Shown in pieces: positions 1 through 11,960 of a DNA stretch of 64,000 nt (its first letter is position 1; each line of letters opens with the position of its first letter). Both the position numbers and the translations under genes were made by a program. Source of the stretch: Aphelocoma coerulescens (lineage: Eukaryota; Chordata; Aves; Passeriformes; Corvidae). The notes beneath the pieces were generated by a model. That model was given only the letters and a program-made list of their open reading frames with translations. It was not told the DNA's origin and searched no databases. The stretch lies in the NCBI RefSeq assembly GCF_041296385.1, contig NC_091014.1, positions 53,648,078-53,712,077 on the forward strand. The letters are read 5' to 3'.

Positions 1-3000
1 CAGGTTGAACAACTCAGAGGAAGGTGAAGTGGGTGCCCTGTGGGCCTGGAGCGAGGCACTTAAAAGAGGAAGGAGGCAAGAAACACTTGATGCCATGGTG
101 ATGGGTGAAGTGCACAGACCCACGCAGGCAGGAGAAACCACGTTAACTCCAGCTATTTTTGAAGCGGGTGGCAGTTGTTTGTGCATGCCCAGGATAAAAG
201 CTCTCCAAGATGGATTGAGGAGGGGCATAATTAAGCCCCAGGAAGACAATAAACAAAGCAAGGCCATGGAATAGCAGCAAGATCCTAGCGGCCAGGAGAA
301 GAGCTGGCCCTCCATCCCCACCCTCTTCCCTCCCCCATCCATCACCAACTACTTGGGGTTTGGCAGTGTGCTCACTTTCCCACAGTAGCCGATCTATTAC
401 TGTTTGGAAGAGCCTCTTCCTTCCCCTCCTCCCCTCCTTTTCAGGCCACAGGGGTCCTGCTTGGCAGCCCCCGGATCCCCCTCTACTCTGAATATCTGGT
501 GACCAGCCAATCCCATGCAAAGAGCATTAACCCCTCTTCACCAGGAACAGCCAGAGAAACCTGACTCCATGCTGAGAGGTTTCTCCAGGGTGTCTCTCCC
601 TCCTCTCCTCCCCTTTCCCAACCCCCCCGCTGCTCATTCTCTAGCCTGTTTCCCCCCCTTTCCTTTCATTTCTCAAAAACTAACTCCAGCCCAGGGAGTG
701 TCACATCTTCCCGAGAATGTTACACAAGCCCATGGGAATTTTTCTTGGACCACGAACAGACCCTTATTTATTTGTCTCTTCTGCCTTTGTTCTTCATTTC
801 CTCTTTCAAGACTTAGGCAAGACCTCAACACAGGGCTGCCTGGATCCCCCGCTGCCACTTCACTTTGTTATTATTTTCAGAAAGAAAGTGCTGATAGGCA
901 GAGAGCTCTTCAATGCCTTGCCCCAAGGCAGGAGTAAGTCAGCCCAGACTCCCACCTCTGGGGTGGACAAAGGGCATGAGCTCAGGGGCTCTGGCTTGCA
1001 GAGACAACCCCCTGCTTATGTTATCCTTCTGACTGCAGCATCACAGCCCCTCAGATTAAATCCCCACGAATCAATTCCGCAGTCACGGCTCTATGCCGGT
1101 AACAGGCATATGGTACCACAAAAAGGGGCAGTTTCCCAGAATGAAATCAAAAGCCTCCTAATGCACTTAACTCAGGGTCACATAAATCTCTCTTCTACCT
1201 CCCACAGACAACTGGACCTTGTTTACAGGCATTGCAGCAGGCCTGGGTCTCAACAATATGTTTACTACTTCTGCACAAACATTCCCTTTCACTAAGCAAA
1301 ACAGTACCCTGATCTTCAGAATTATCTGAGCAGAAACAACTGGGAGCAGGTCTGTGGGGAAAGAGGGAGAAAGTCTATGTTCATCACCAAAATCAAATGC
1401 CATCCCACACATCACACAGATTTGGGGACCACTTGTCTTCACATTCTTGCTTTAGGTTGCATTATTTCTTGAGCAGGATGAGGAGGAATTTTGTGTTTAA
1501 CCAGTTGCTGATGCCCCTGACAAGAGGCAAAACCATTTGATGAAAGAATGGGGTTTTTTCAGGCTGAAGAGCCCAAGAAGCAGGCCAGGGCAAGGTGGGA
1601 CAGCACAGCTTGTCCAGGGAATATACAGTGATTGTCTGTTCAACTCTGCCCCAAACACAAAAGCCATAAGTGGAAACTGCAAATAAAAACAGGGAAGCTG
1701 AGCATTTCTGCTCAACTGTACAACAGACAGAGCAGTTTACTACCACAATCACTTGATTACAGGCCAGGTTTCTTTCCTTCTCCACCCTCAGCCATTTTCC
1801 TCCCCTTTCAGGTCTTCAGTAACACAAACATTTACATTGAACTGTATTTCTGAGAAGTCAGCTGCCACAAAGAGGTCAAAAAGGAAGGAAAGGAGAAAGA
1901 TAGAACTAATGTGTAAGCACATTATGAAAATTGGTATTGAACAAGAAGGACGTGTAGTGCAGGAGGGAGCTGTGGTCACATTGAAGTCAACAGGACAAGC
2001 AGGGCAGAAGCAGGATGGCCCACCTGTGTGGTACAGCAAAGTGCCACAGTGAGGCACAGGGACAAAGGGCATTAGGCTCATACATAGCTGGGCTACCCAG
2101 CTCATCTTCATGATGTTCCACTGCTGCAAGAGCCTGTGACAAACTGCCCCAGACTCCCTCTGCCCTCCATTGGTTTCTCTTCAGGGTTTGATCACTGAGA
2201 AGTGATGAGAATTTCAGCTGCGCAGTTTGCTACTCAACCACCAGATCTATCCAGTGCTCAGGTTCTGATGATCTTATGTAAAGTCCAATGGACATGTCAT
2301 GACAAATCTAAAAAACACTTTGGCGAGACAAGATGGGCCTTTGAAAGAAAAAAAATGCTTTCATGCATCCAAGTATTTTAGAGAACAGTCCAGAAGATCC
2401 TTGCCCCCAAGCCACAACACAGCACTGAAATTGAGTCAGGGACCAAATCCAAGCACCAGGTTCACTGTCTGCAGCTTGACAGTCTCTTCAGTACCAAGAC
2501 AAGGCTCTGAACTCAGGAACCTCTCACACAGTCCCAAGCCAGGGAGATGCTCAGCAGTATCACACACCTGAGTGATGCAGAAACCAGAACTGCATTTTCA
2601 GGGCAGTTCAGCTGCACAGAGCCATATGTAAACAAACACGGGAAGAAAGGAAGCCCACAGGACATCCTCATCACTAAGTGATAGACTCTGGATGCCTGAC
2701 AAACTCCCCTTCCCTCCCCCCCAGTGCTCACAGGAAGTGAGAAGACTCTGTTCCAGAGCACAACTGCACTATAAATAATTCAAGAGACTGCTAAATTATG
2801 CAAAAGCTATCCCATCGTCCCCCCGGCCAAGCTGAATGCAGGTGTGGTCAACCCCTCCTCCAGAAGTTGCTGCTAGATAGGGATTCTGAGGCCACAGAGG
2901 CTTTGTGCCAATAGCACATATCTGAGAGCACATCGGCCACTTGCTCACAGCCAGGCCTGCATCGAGCCACGGCACGACAGGAGGTATTTGGGGACACAGG

Positions 3001-6000
3001 GCTGATGGGGAAACAGCAGCTCCTTTAACCCACCTCTTCTCCAGAGACCTCACATGGCCCCACGAGCAAATGTAGAAAATCATGTCCCTTTCAAGCAAGG
3101 CTGCTCAGTCAGTCTTGCCTCCATAGATCGGATTAGATGGCAAAAGCTGCAGCTGGACAGCACTGGCACAGCAAGGCAGAAAAGAAAGGACTGCTGGGGC
3201 AGGTGGGAAGGAGAAAAGGGAACAAAAAAAACTCTGGAGCGGTAAAGAAGGAACAGTTTTGCTAGCACAAATAACACACAGGGAAGGCTGAGCTAAAAGC
3301 AGAGAGAAACACGGTCTGCTCTGCTGCCCCAATCTTCTGCCTTCGGGAGATCCTGCTTGCCTGAATATCAGGGCTTCCAAAGTTTCCCTTGGAAATGGGG
3401 TCATTAAGCAACAGAGTGCAGCTCACACTGATCACTCCAGGGCATCGCTCTCCTCATTTACCCTGCCCTTTGCTCTGCCTCAGAGCCAGCCCTCACGCTA
3501 CAAGCTCCATGAAAACACAACTTCCTCACACACAGTGAGCACCATGCACGCTCAGCCCCTACACAGACAAATCAGTCTTCCAAAACCCTACCTTTCCTAG
3601 CTGCTGCAGCCTCCAAGATCTGTCCGTGCCCAACATGCTTGGCCTGCACAGGCCTCCATCCTCCTCCTTTTCCCTGCTGCCCAGCTAGAGGTATTTGTGT
3701 TAGAGGAAGGAACTGAAAGCACTAGCGTAGCCCTCTTCAGCCTCAGCACAACCCACTTAAAATCTCAGGGCTCTAGCTTACCTTCCCCTTCTTTCTTAAA
3801 GGGCTCAGCATCTAGGAGAGAGACTCCCTTTCAAGACTCTTTTCCATGCTGTCTCCCTGGCTTTCTGTTCAGTTCCAGTATCTGCATGCCAGAACAGGGG
3901 ATCCCAAGGCAGATCGAGCTGGCGTAGCAGATAGCTGCACTTAGATCACAGGTTTCACAGCTGCAAAGCCGCTATGCAGCGGGACTGATTTGCATTAGTC
4001 TTTCAGGTGTGCTCCAAATCTGCTTGCTGCGGCTTTGCCATCATGCAAGAGACACACAGCAATATCCAAAGATAAAAATTACCCCAAAGCCTTGAAGAGA
4101 ACATGTTTGATTCGGAGTTTGATTCTGCCCGCTAGCCCTAGCCCAGCCTGTATGGATTTACACACCAAGGGGAAAACAACACTGAGGGAAGGGCAGCAGG
4201 GAGCTGGGGTTATAGATTAGGCAGCAGATCAAGAAGGAGGCGATATCTGTGGTGAAAAGAGCTGCAGAACCCAAGCAGTGACTAGAAAGTTATTGATAAC
4301 CCCTGGCTCAGCACCCACACCCAGCTGTTCTCCCAGATTTCCGAGAGAGCCAGCAGCAAAGCGAGTACAGGAAGCGTGGCACTTTGGTTGCTGCTCTCCT
4401 GACAAGCCCCTGTGTTTGCTCCTGGGCACGGCGCAGCCTTGCTCCATGCCTCAGTTTCCCTGTGTGGGAAATGTGAGAGACTTTTCTACTCTGGGTAAGG
4501 GCTTACCTAATTAAAAGAAGCTTAATAGGTTGCTTCAAGGTCCTTGGGGAGAAATTCTGTCAAAATGAAAGAAACAGATGATCCTCAGAAAGAGGAGAAG
4601 CCCTCTCTGCTTTTCTCCCTTCCGGTCAGCCACATCCACCTCTCCTCACCTTTCCTCTTGCTTGCAATTTGTGCATTACAAGCTGAAAAAGACTGCTGGC
4701 AAAGCGCAGTGTGGTCATACCCCACAGCCACGGCTGATGTTTTGGAAAAAGCCTAGTTAGACACAGACATGGGCACTCCCCTAGGTGGGGAAACAAGGAA
4801 CCTTAGCAGAGGTCATCAGGCTGCCTATTCAGCTAGGGAGGTTATCTTGGTACAAAAGGCCAAGGCCCCAACAGCGAGCAGCTCACATAACTTTTGCTGT
4901 CCTAAAGCAGGGAATAATCACTTCCAAAATCACAATTCTAGAACAAGCCCTTGTTTTTTGTAAGGCAGCCAGCTCCCTTCATGCTGCTTCTTCCCTCAGC
5001 CTGCCTGATGAAAGCTCGAAATGCAGTGCTGCACTCCCTTTCACATATCAGCTCTACCGGGCAAGTTTCTGAGCACAAAAATACATCCACCCTGATACAG
5101 GTGTTCAGAGGTCTGAAGAGCAGGAGGTACCTGTTGTACTTTAAGAAGAGCTTTGGGAAGTAAAGGGTCTGCATGTCAAGGTACACAAAGAAGTCAGAAA
5201 AAGAAGGTAAAGAAATCATGTTTCTGCCTTCCTGAGATATGCAGCCAGAGTTTATTCCACAGGGAAGCAGGCACAGAGTCCTTCTGTAAATCCTACACCA
5301 CTGCTCCAGCACACAGCATTTCTCTTCACCTTACCCTGGAGAAGGGGGAACTCACCAGCTCTGTGACAGCAACTCCGCCCTGACCCCTGGGATAAGCAGC
5401 TGATCCTGGCACCCCACCCAGCACTGCTGCTGTGGCATGGCCCAGTCCTTGCAAGACACTCACCTAATGCTATCAAAGCGCCCCAAACCCGACCCAAAGG
5501 TGCCCACAGTGCCAGCCTTGGCCCCTCCATGCAGCTGTGTCATGGCTCCTCAAAGCCAGCCTGCATCACTGACCCGACAGCACAGTCCACATGTGTAGTG
5601 CAGATACCTCACCACCTTTCCCAAGAACATCCAGGATGGGGAACAGCAGACATTCCTAAGACACCCCCCATGACCCCTTAGATTGCACTGCCCCATGTGC
5701 CTCCCTTCCCCAAATTTCAGATCCCCACTGTAATGTTTCACTGTAGTGTCCTGATGACATTTTGTGCTAGTGAAGTGCAGCCTGACTTTTTGTGCAGAAC
5801 TGATGGGTGACAGTGGCAGAAAACATGTGGGCACAACTACCCACACTTTTCTGCTTCTGTAGTCAGGGCTGATAACATGAACCAGCCCTTTGAGGCACCT
5901 TCCACTGACCTAAAGTCATGAAGACATCTCTTGTGCCAGTCAGTACGCCCTCCGCCTTCCTCTCTGCCAGAGTTACTGACAGCTGTACCAGTCTTCGTTA

Positions 6001-8689
6001 GCACCACCTCCTCCAGCTACATCCCACTGATTGGGTCACGGATTCCAACAATGTACAAAGGGCTCATTTTAGAGCAACTAACCCCACCTAAAACCTAATT
6101 GGCTTTTAGGAATGAATGCTGGCCCAGCTTACCCCATCTATCCATCACCAAACTCCCCCACTTCCTTCCTCCACCTTTATGATCCAATGCAGAGGCTGGA
6201 GGGTGTAGAGGTGGCAATTTGTGATAGCAGGTGCACCTTAAAGATGCTGCTCTCAAGAGAGGAGGAAGCTCAGACACAGCAAGCTGAAAACTCAGCTAGA
6301 AACCCTGCCACGAGACAAGAGTTTATCTTTGCTTGCTGACAGGTCAAAGCAAGGGAGGGACAGAGAGAAACTTGTCTGTCCTAAGGTACCCTTCACATAC
6401 TGAATGTGCACAACATCTACGTGCACTGCCCTGAACAACTGCCGTACCCACGGCTGCTAGCATGCTCCACATTTATTGCAGGCATAAACTCTGCAGAAGC
6501 GCCTGTGTTCCATGGTAAGCGCATCCAGCGGAACCCGTGTGCCTTGCTACACGCACCCAGCAAACAGCCACCCCCGTTTGTCACACAAGCACCCCTCAAG
6601 ACATGCAGCCAGCATGTTACACCAATCTGGCAGGCCCCAGTGTCACACTGCACTTAGCCAGTTGCGCGTGGGAGAAGGAGGAGAAAGGTAAACATAAGGC
6701 ACATGGGAAGCCCACAAACCTCACAGGTACGCTCCTCAGGCAAACACACCGAGTGTGTCTGTGCCTGCCATGTGCCTGGCTGAGGTTCAATGGGCTCTGT
6801 GCTCACCGTGCAGCCCCAGCAAGCCTCCAGACCAGCTATCCTTGTCTCACAGTGGGCACAAGTACTCCGGATAAGTTCAGAGTTATGAGCATCCACTGAA
6901 GCTAACGTTCCTGCAAGTACACTCACTATTTTCTACCCACTCTTCTTGACCTTCTTGCTAAGCACAACCCTTGTGTGCCACACAGGCAACTCTTTTTCCA
7001 AACTTACCAGCATTTTCAGGGAGGGAGGGAAGCAGGCAGGCAGCTCAGCCCCCAAACCTGCTTTGGAAACAGCCGTCCCCACTCTGGGCACTTCCAATGG
7101 AGGTGAGCCTCAGCAGCACCTAGGACCAAAAGTATACTAGCCAAGCAGCTGGGCTAAAAAATTAGGAACTGGGCAAGAAAACACACCTGCAGCTAGTCAG
7201 AATCCATCCCCTCTCCTAAGGATATAATTGCCATATCCAGGGCATTAATAAACAAGCTATGCAGGTATAACTGAGTTCTCGTAGGGAGGAATGCTATACC
7301 TTGCAGTCGATTTCTTACCACTACTGCAAAATCACCTGAGGGTGTAGAGGAGCTATAAATCGTTGAGGGACTTTTATGACATGCAATAGAAGAGCCACAG
7401 CTTCACTCCTCTTCTGCAGTTTGCAATGGCTTTCATTCAATGCTTGTTTTATAATGCTGCAAGGGGGCTGGAGATTCCCTCCCCAGGAATAGCTCAAAGA
7501 ACTGCTCTTCTCCCACTCCACGTCTTGGAGGACGTGTTCCCAGCACTGCTACTGGGGCTGAAACATGCACAGGTGCTACAGCTGCGTTTAGGGGGGCTTT
7601 AAAAACTGGGGGTTTGCTGGAGTGTAGGGACACCCACAGTCCTCTCTCCCTCAGGGATGTCTCCCCATTGCCTGAGGGTCAAGCAAAGAACAGTAGGTCC
7701 TGCTTGATTTCTGCTCTCCTCTGAGAAGTTGGCAGCAACCAGGCTGCAGCAACAGGAACTTGCAAGTGCTTCCTAAATCACAGGCACCAGCTGGACTCAA
7801 ACACCACTGCTGCAGGTGGGACCCACAGAGCACAAGAGACACCCTTTGGGGATGGAACCTGAAAAGTTCCTGCTGACTCACACCCTACTAAGGTGAGGGA
7901 TACAGGGGCAAGAGTAGGCAGGAATTTGAAATTCAGTTTGCACAGGCTTGGGGGTTCCTGGTGACTCAAGCTGTATTTGTTAGCAGGGGTGCCACCGAGT
8001 CTTTTCACAGGCTTGAACTTCCCACCCAAGAAGAGACTGGAAATTATCTGGATGGTCGTTCTATGGGAGGAGAGATGCTCAGCACCCACACTACGTGCTG
8101 GAGACAGGGGAGGCACACTCCTGACCCAAGCTCTGCCCTAGGGTGCGAAGGAGAAGTGCAAGACCCCAGCTTCATTTCTGGGAAACAGGCAGGGTTACCC
8201 TGCGACCTAGGCGCGGCTCGAGGAAACGCAGCATGTGGAAATCCCCGAAGGAAAACCACAAGCTGAGGCACTGAGAGAGGCTTCTCTCCATCCCGCGCCG
8301 CGCTCCCTCCCTTACTGAGCTGTCTGAGGAAGTCTAGAGCTGCAGCAGATGCCGTGCTCCCCATCAACGTTGTCATGTTCGCCCAGGGAGCAAAACTCTC
8401 GCAAGGACTGAGCTACACCAGCCTGTGTCACTCCGGCACGACGTACAGCTATTCCAGTCCACGAACAACCCCAGAGCCCTGCACGAGCGGGGAGAACTCG
8501 GGTGCCCGCGTCCCTCTGCGGCCAGCCCCGAACGGGGGAACTGCAGCCATCTGACATGGAGACAGAGCAGGGCAGAGGGGACGTTTGATGATACACATAT
8601 ATATTTGTATGGATGTTTTCCCTCCCACGCACGCACTCCTGTTACTCCTTCTCGCTTGCTGCAGGCTTGGCACGCATTCCCAGCCCGTG
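1..8689. other. Non-coding stretch, probably MGAT3 intron 1 or intergenic
   Basis: 8.7 kb with no recognised exon, RNA gene or large repeat. A fragment near 4447-4480 (CCTCAGTTTCCC-type) resembles an ancient MIR SINE but is too short to call. A stretch at 3930-4035 with ATTTGCAT near 3990 looks moderately structured. If the CpG island is the MGAT3 start, this is its first intron. Confidence 0.5.
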
Positions 8690-8873
8690 CCCTCCTCGCA
8701 AGCCGAGCCCGGGCAGCAGATGGGCCTTCGCTGCAGTGCCCCGGCCGGAGGGAGGGTGCCTCCATCCCCGGCGAGCCCTCCGCTGCGGGCAGGGGGCTGG
8801 CAGCATCACCTCCCTCCTCCCCACAACCGATGCTCCCTAGCAGGGGATGCCGGGATTATGGGGGGGCGTGGAA

Positions 8874-8893
8874 GGGGGGGGGGGGGGGGGGGG
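8874..8893 (+). repeat. Poly(G) tract, 20 consecutive G
   Basis: An uninterrupted run of 20 G on the + strand (20 C on minus) just outside the island core. It can form G-quadruplexes and is prone to length error in sequencing. Confidence 0.9.
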
Positions 8894-8913
8894 AGATAAA
8901 AAAATAGCACTAA

Positions 8914-8921
8914 TATAAATA
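8914..8921 (+). promoter_or_regulatory. TATA-like element at the left edge of the CpG island
   Basis: TATAAATA on the + strand followed directly by GC-rich sequence, which would place a start near 8945-8955 and direct transcription rightwards into the island. It lies in a small AT-rich pocket (8894-8928) between a G-run and the island, so it could also be chance. Confidence 0.25.
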
Positions 8922-9837
8922 AATAAGGAGCGCGAAGGTGGGGGCTCGGCGGGGAAAGCCTCTCCGGCAGCGCTCGCAGGGGATGACGCCGCACCCCCGG
9001 GCCGAGGCACAACTTGCAGGTGGCGACAGCGGCGGGGGGGAGGGAGCGATGGGGGTCCCGCCGCCGCTGCCCGCGGCCCCAGGGCGGCTCCCCCAGGGCG
9101 TGCTCTGCCCGCCGCCCCAGCCGCGCTCCCGCTCGCTCACTCACCCCCGGCCGGCGCAGTGTCGGTGCCCGCCGGGCCCCCGGCGGGGCGAGGCTGCCGC
9201 TCGCCCCCGGCCCGCCCGCCGCCCCCCGGCATGGCTCGGCGCCGGCCGCGGCGAGGCGAGGCGAGAGGCGAGCCCAGAGCCCGCAGCCCCCCGCCGCCTT
9301 CCTCCGCCTTCCCCTTCTCCGCCGCGGAGCGGCCCGGCACCTCCTCCCGGCCGCGGGAAAGGATGCGCTGCGGAGCCGCGGCGAGCCGAGCCCCGCCGGC
9401 AGCAGCGGGCAGGGCTGCTGCAGCCCCTTTTGTGCCGCCCTCACCGCCTGTCTCCTCCCCCGGCGCGCCCGCCCGCCCCCCCGGTCCGCCGCCGCGGGCC
9501 GCCCGCCCCCCGGGGCACGGCCCGGCCGCCCCCCGCCTCCCCGCACAAAGGAGCCCGCGGATGGGGGGCCGGCGGGGCGCGCAGGGCCGCGGGTGGGGTA
9601 TCGAGCGGGCTGCGGTAGCGAGTGCCCGGCCAGGCGGTGCCCCCCGAGGATGCTGCGGGGCCGAGGCAGAGCCGCCGTGCCGCCCGCAGCCCCGCGCCAC
9701 AGCCGGCCCCTCAGCACCTCTCCCCGCGCCCCGGGGGGCGAGCGAGGGCGGGAGCACTCGTTGTTTGGCGGGAGGGAGGCGAGGTGGGGATGCGTGAGCT
9801 GCCTTGCCCAGCGACATCAGGAAGTTTTGCTGCGGTG

Positions 9838-9900
9838 CCAGAAATAGAACCTGCGTCTGCTGACTCCCGGTCGTGCACCCTAACCGCAGAAGCTGCCTTT
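9838..9900. repeat. Possible ancient MIR-type SINE relic at CpG island edge
   Basis: CAGAAATAGAACCTGCGTCT, then CTGACTCCCGGTCGTGCACC and CTAACCGC, resembles the tRNA-related part of MIR in reverse. It is short (about 60 bp) and judged by eye. Confidence 0.4.
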
Positions 9901-10877
9901 TCTCAATTCAACTTTTCCCTGCCTTCTTCCACATTGGACCCATCTTTGGAAAGGAAAACAAAGCCAAGCCCAACCATAACACCACCACCCCCTCTCCCCT
10001 GGCTGAACGGCACCGCTCCAAACATGCCGAAACACAACCGTGGGACCTCACCCCTTGCGGCCAAGAGCGAGCGAAAGGTCAAAAGGAAGCAGAACCAGAG
10101 TACACCCTTCCTCGACATTTCATGAGAATTTGGAAAAAACAGCACGTTAAAAACAAAGCCTCGGCGCCAACATGTCCCCAACTTGCCATTTGTCATATGA
10201 GCGAGCTGGGGAGAAGGTGAGAAATGGCTCTGTCAAGTTGCCACTGCCTCTTCTGAGCAGCATTTGTGGCATCCCAATGGGGATGCACAAGAGTCTGCCC
10301 TATGCTCTGAATTCCTGCCCGGCCAGCACCAGAGAGGGTTTCCATGGGAAAGGGTCGCCTTAATTTTGAGTTTTAAGGCCAAGATGGAGAACCTGTCAGA
10401 GCTCAGGCGAAGAGACAGCATAATTGAAGGGGAATTTTCCCTGATGCAAACTCAGCTAGAAGGATGAGTAAAGACAGACAGCTGGATTCAGAAGTGCCTC
10501 TAGAGTATTGTAGAAATATTGAGGGAAAGGAATGAGGACAGAGGAGGAAGACGACGATACAGCAAGGGAAGTTCTCACGACATGAGGGAGGTCATTTTGT
10601 GGCAGACACGATACTGCATCAGCATAAATCCTTGAGGACAGTAACAGGCTCCACCTCGATGACAGCAGTATCATGTTGGTGGGAACACACTGGGAAGACA
10701 ACATCCCCATCTCTGTAGATTCAGGATGAAGTCGCTCTCTGACAAGACTATGCTCTTCAAGACAGTCATGGGTCCCTAGCAGAGAACTGGGCTTGAAGGG
10801 AGTCCTCAGCTCCTACATCCCTAGCGAGAATTTGGAATTTGACAGCCATGATTCAACTTGCATTGAGTCCATGACTG

Positions 10878-10925
10878 CTTTTTTTGTTTGTTTGTTTGTT
10901 TTTGGTGGTTTTTTTTTTTTTTTTT
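10878..10925 (+). repeat. (TTTG)n and poly(T) tract
   Basis: Four to five TTTG units followed by GGTGG and a run of about 17 T. Simple low-complexity sequence. Confidence 0.9.
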
Positions 10926-11829
10926 GAGGTGGCTGGCAAATGATGGTATTAGCCTTGCATGTGTGGGTGATTGCAGCTCTGGGAGTATAAATCCTATTAG
11001 GGATGGGCAGCCATCACCAATTCATTTTCCCCAGCCAGCAAACACCCATCACAGAAGGGATGGTTGGCACTAACAGGAAGAAAACATCACTATTTCAGAC
11101 CTCCTTTGCTCATAAAACTTTATCCCTTTGCTTCAGATATTACCCCTGGGGTGATGTGAGGACAGCTAACACTTCTCCATGTTAATGTGATAGAACTGAA
11201 GGCTATGGGCTCACTCAGAGATTGTAAATGTTCAAGAGCATCAGACCACAAACCTAGAGGTAGGATAACATCCTGTGCACAGAGAGGCATCTGCAATACC
11301 ACAGCTCCTCAGTCTTGTGGCAGTGTTTGCCACATTCGGTACTCCTAGCCAGGGAGACAGGCTCCTGCAGCCTCCCTGAGGTGTCTGCCCCTCTGCCAAA
11401 CTCTGCAACAATGTGAAGGGGAATGTGGGATTTTAGCTTTGCCTCTGAATCTTTGAGTGAGGAAAGACAAGATTTTGCTCTTCTTTCCTGAGCTAACCCC
11501 AGAGCAGAATGATGCAGAAGGCTGTTGTTTCAGCATGTGCTAGTACTCTGCCAGATGCAACAGCATGCTGGTGTCTCCTTCACACCCGTGCAGCTGCATC
11601 TGTACCTCCTCTCAAGCGGGACCTGGTTTCCAGAGCCATGTGGTTCTGGGTTCGTGGGTCCACACACAGAAGTTGGAGGTTTTATATGTTTTTACTAATG
11701 GTATTACGTGCTTTGATGGCACCAGAGTGAGTCTGTAGTCTTAGATGTAGTATCCAAGCGTCTCATGATTTCTAATTTACTCAGTCATCATTCCCTCTCC
11801 TAAAGGTAAAATCCCCAAACCTCTGCCAC

Positions 11830-11960
11830 TGTTTTACATAAAAAAATAGAGGATTAGAAAAGTTATGTGATTTGCTGGAGGACCAACAGAGAGGTTATGC
11901 TGGGGTAGAAAGTTGACCATGGATCTTGAATTAGCACCCTAACCATTGCTGCTGTGGCGC
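11830..11960. repeat. Possible ancient MIR-type SINE relic
   Basis: The order of elements resembles a reverse-oriented MIR: a GAGGATTAGAAAAGTTATGT-like part, then CAACAGAGAGGTTATGCTGG, then CTTGAATTAGCACCCTAACC. Highly diverged; judged by eye only. Confidence 0.4.

Larger units (their letters stand above)
8690..9850. promoter_or_regulatory. CpG island, candidate MGAT3 promoter and non-coding exon 1
   Basis: A dense CpG island, the strongest in the window, with long C/G runs and repeated CCGCC/GGCGG. The open frames across it are composition artefacts. In mammals MGAT3 follows TAB1 on the same strand at a distance of roughly 20 kb and starts with non-coding exon(s) far from a single coding exon. 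The island is 21.6 kb past the TAB1 end on the matching side. A consensus donor on the minus strand, CCGGGG|GTGAGT with exon end at 9145, could close a non-coding first exon. The MGAT3 assignment is inference from synteny; no MGAT3 protein sequence is in the window. Confidence 0.6.

Noticed and set aside
1..8689. MGAT3 coding exon
   Set aside because: A single exon of over 500 codons would be obvious; no frame of that size or similarity exists in the window.
8806..9717. 303-codon open frame on the minus strand across the CpG island
   Set aside because: Arg/Gly/Pro/Ala-rich product, with equally long frames on the opposite strand; this is the absence of stops in GC-rich DNA, not a protein.
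9014..9847. 277-codon plus-strand frame in the CpG island
   Set aside because: Same composition artefact; overlaps several other long frames on both strands.
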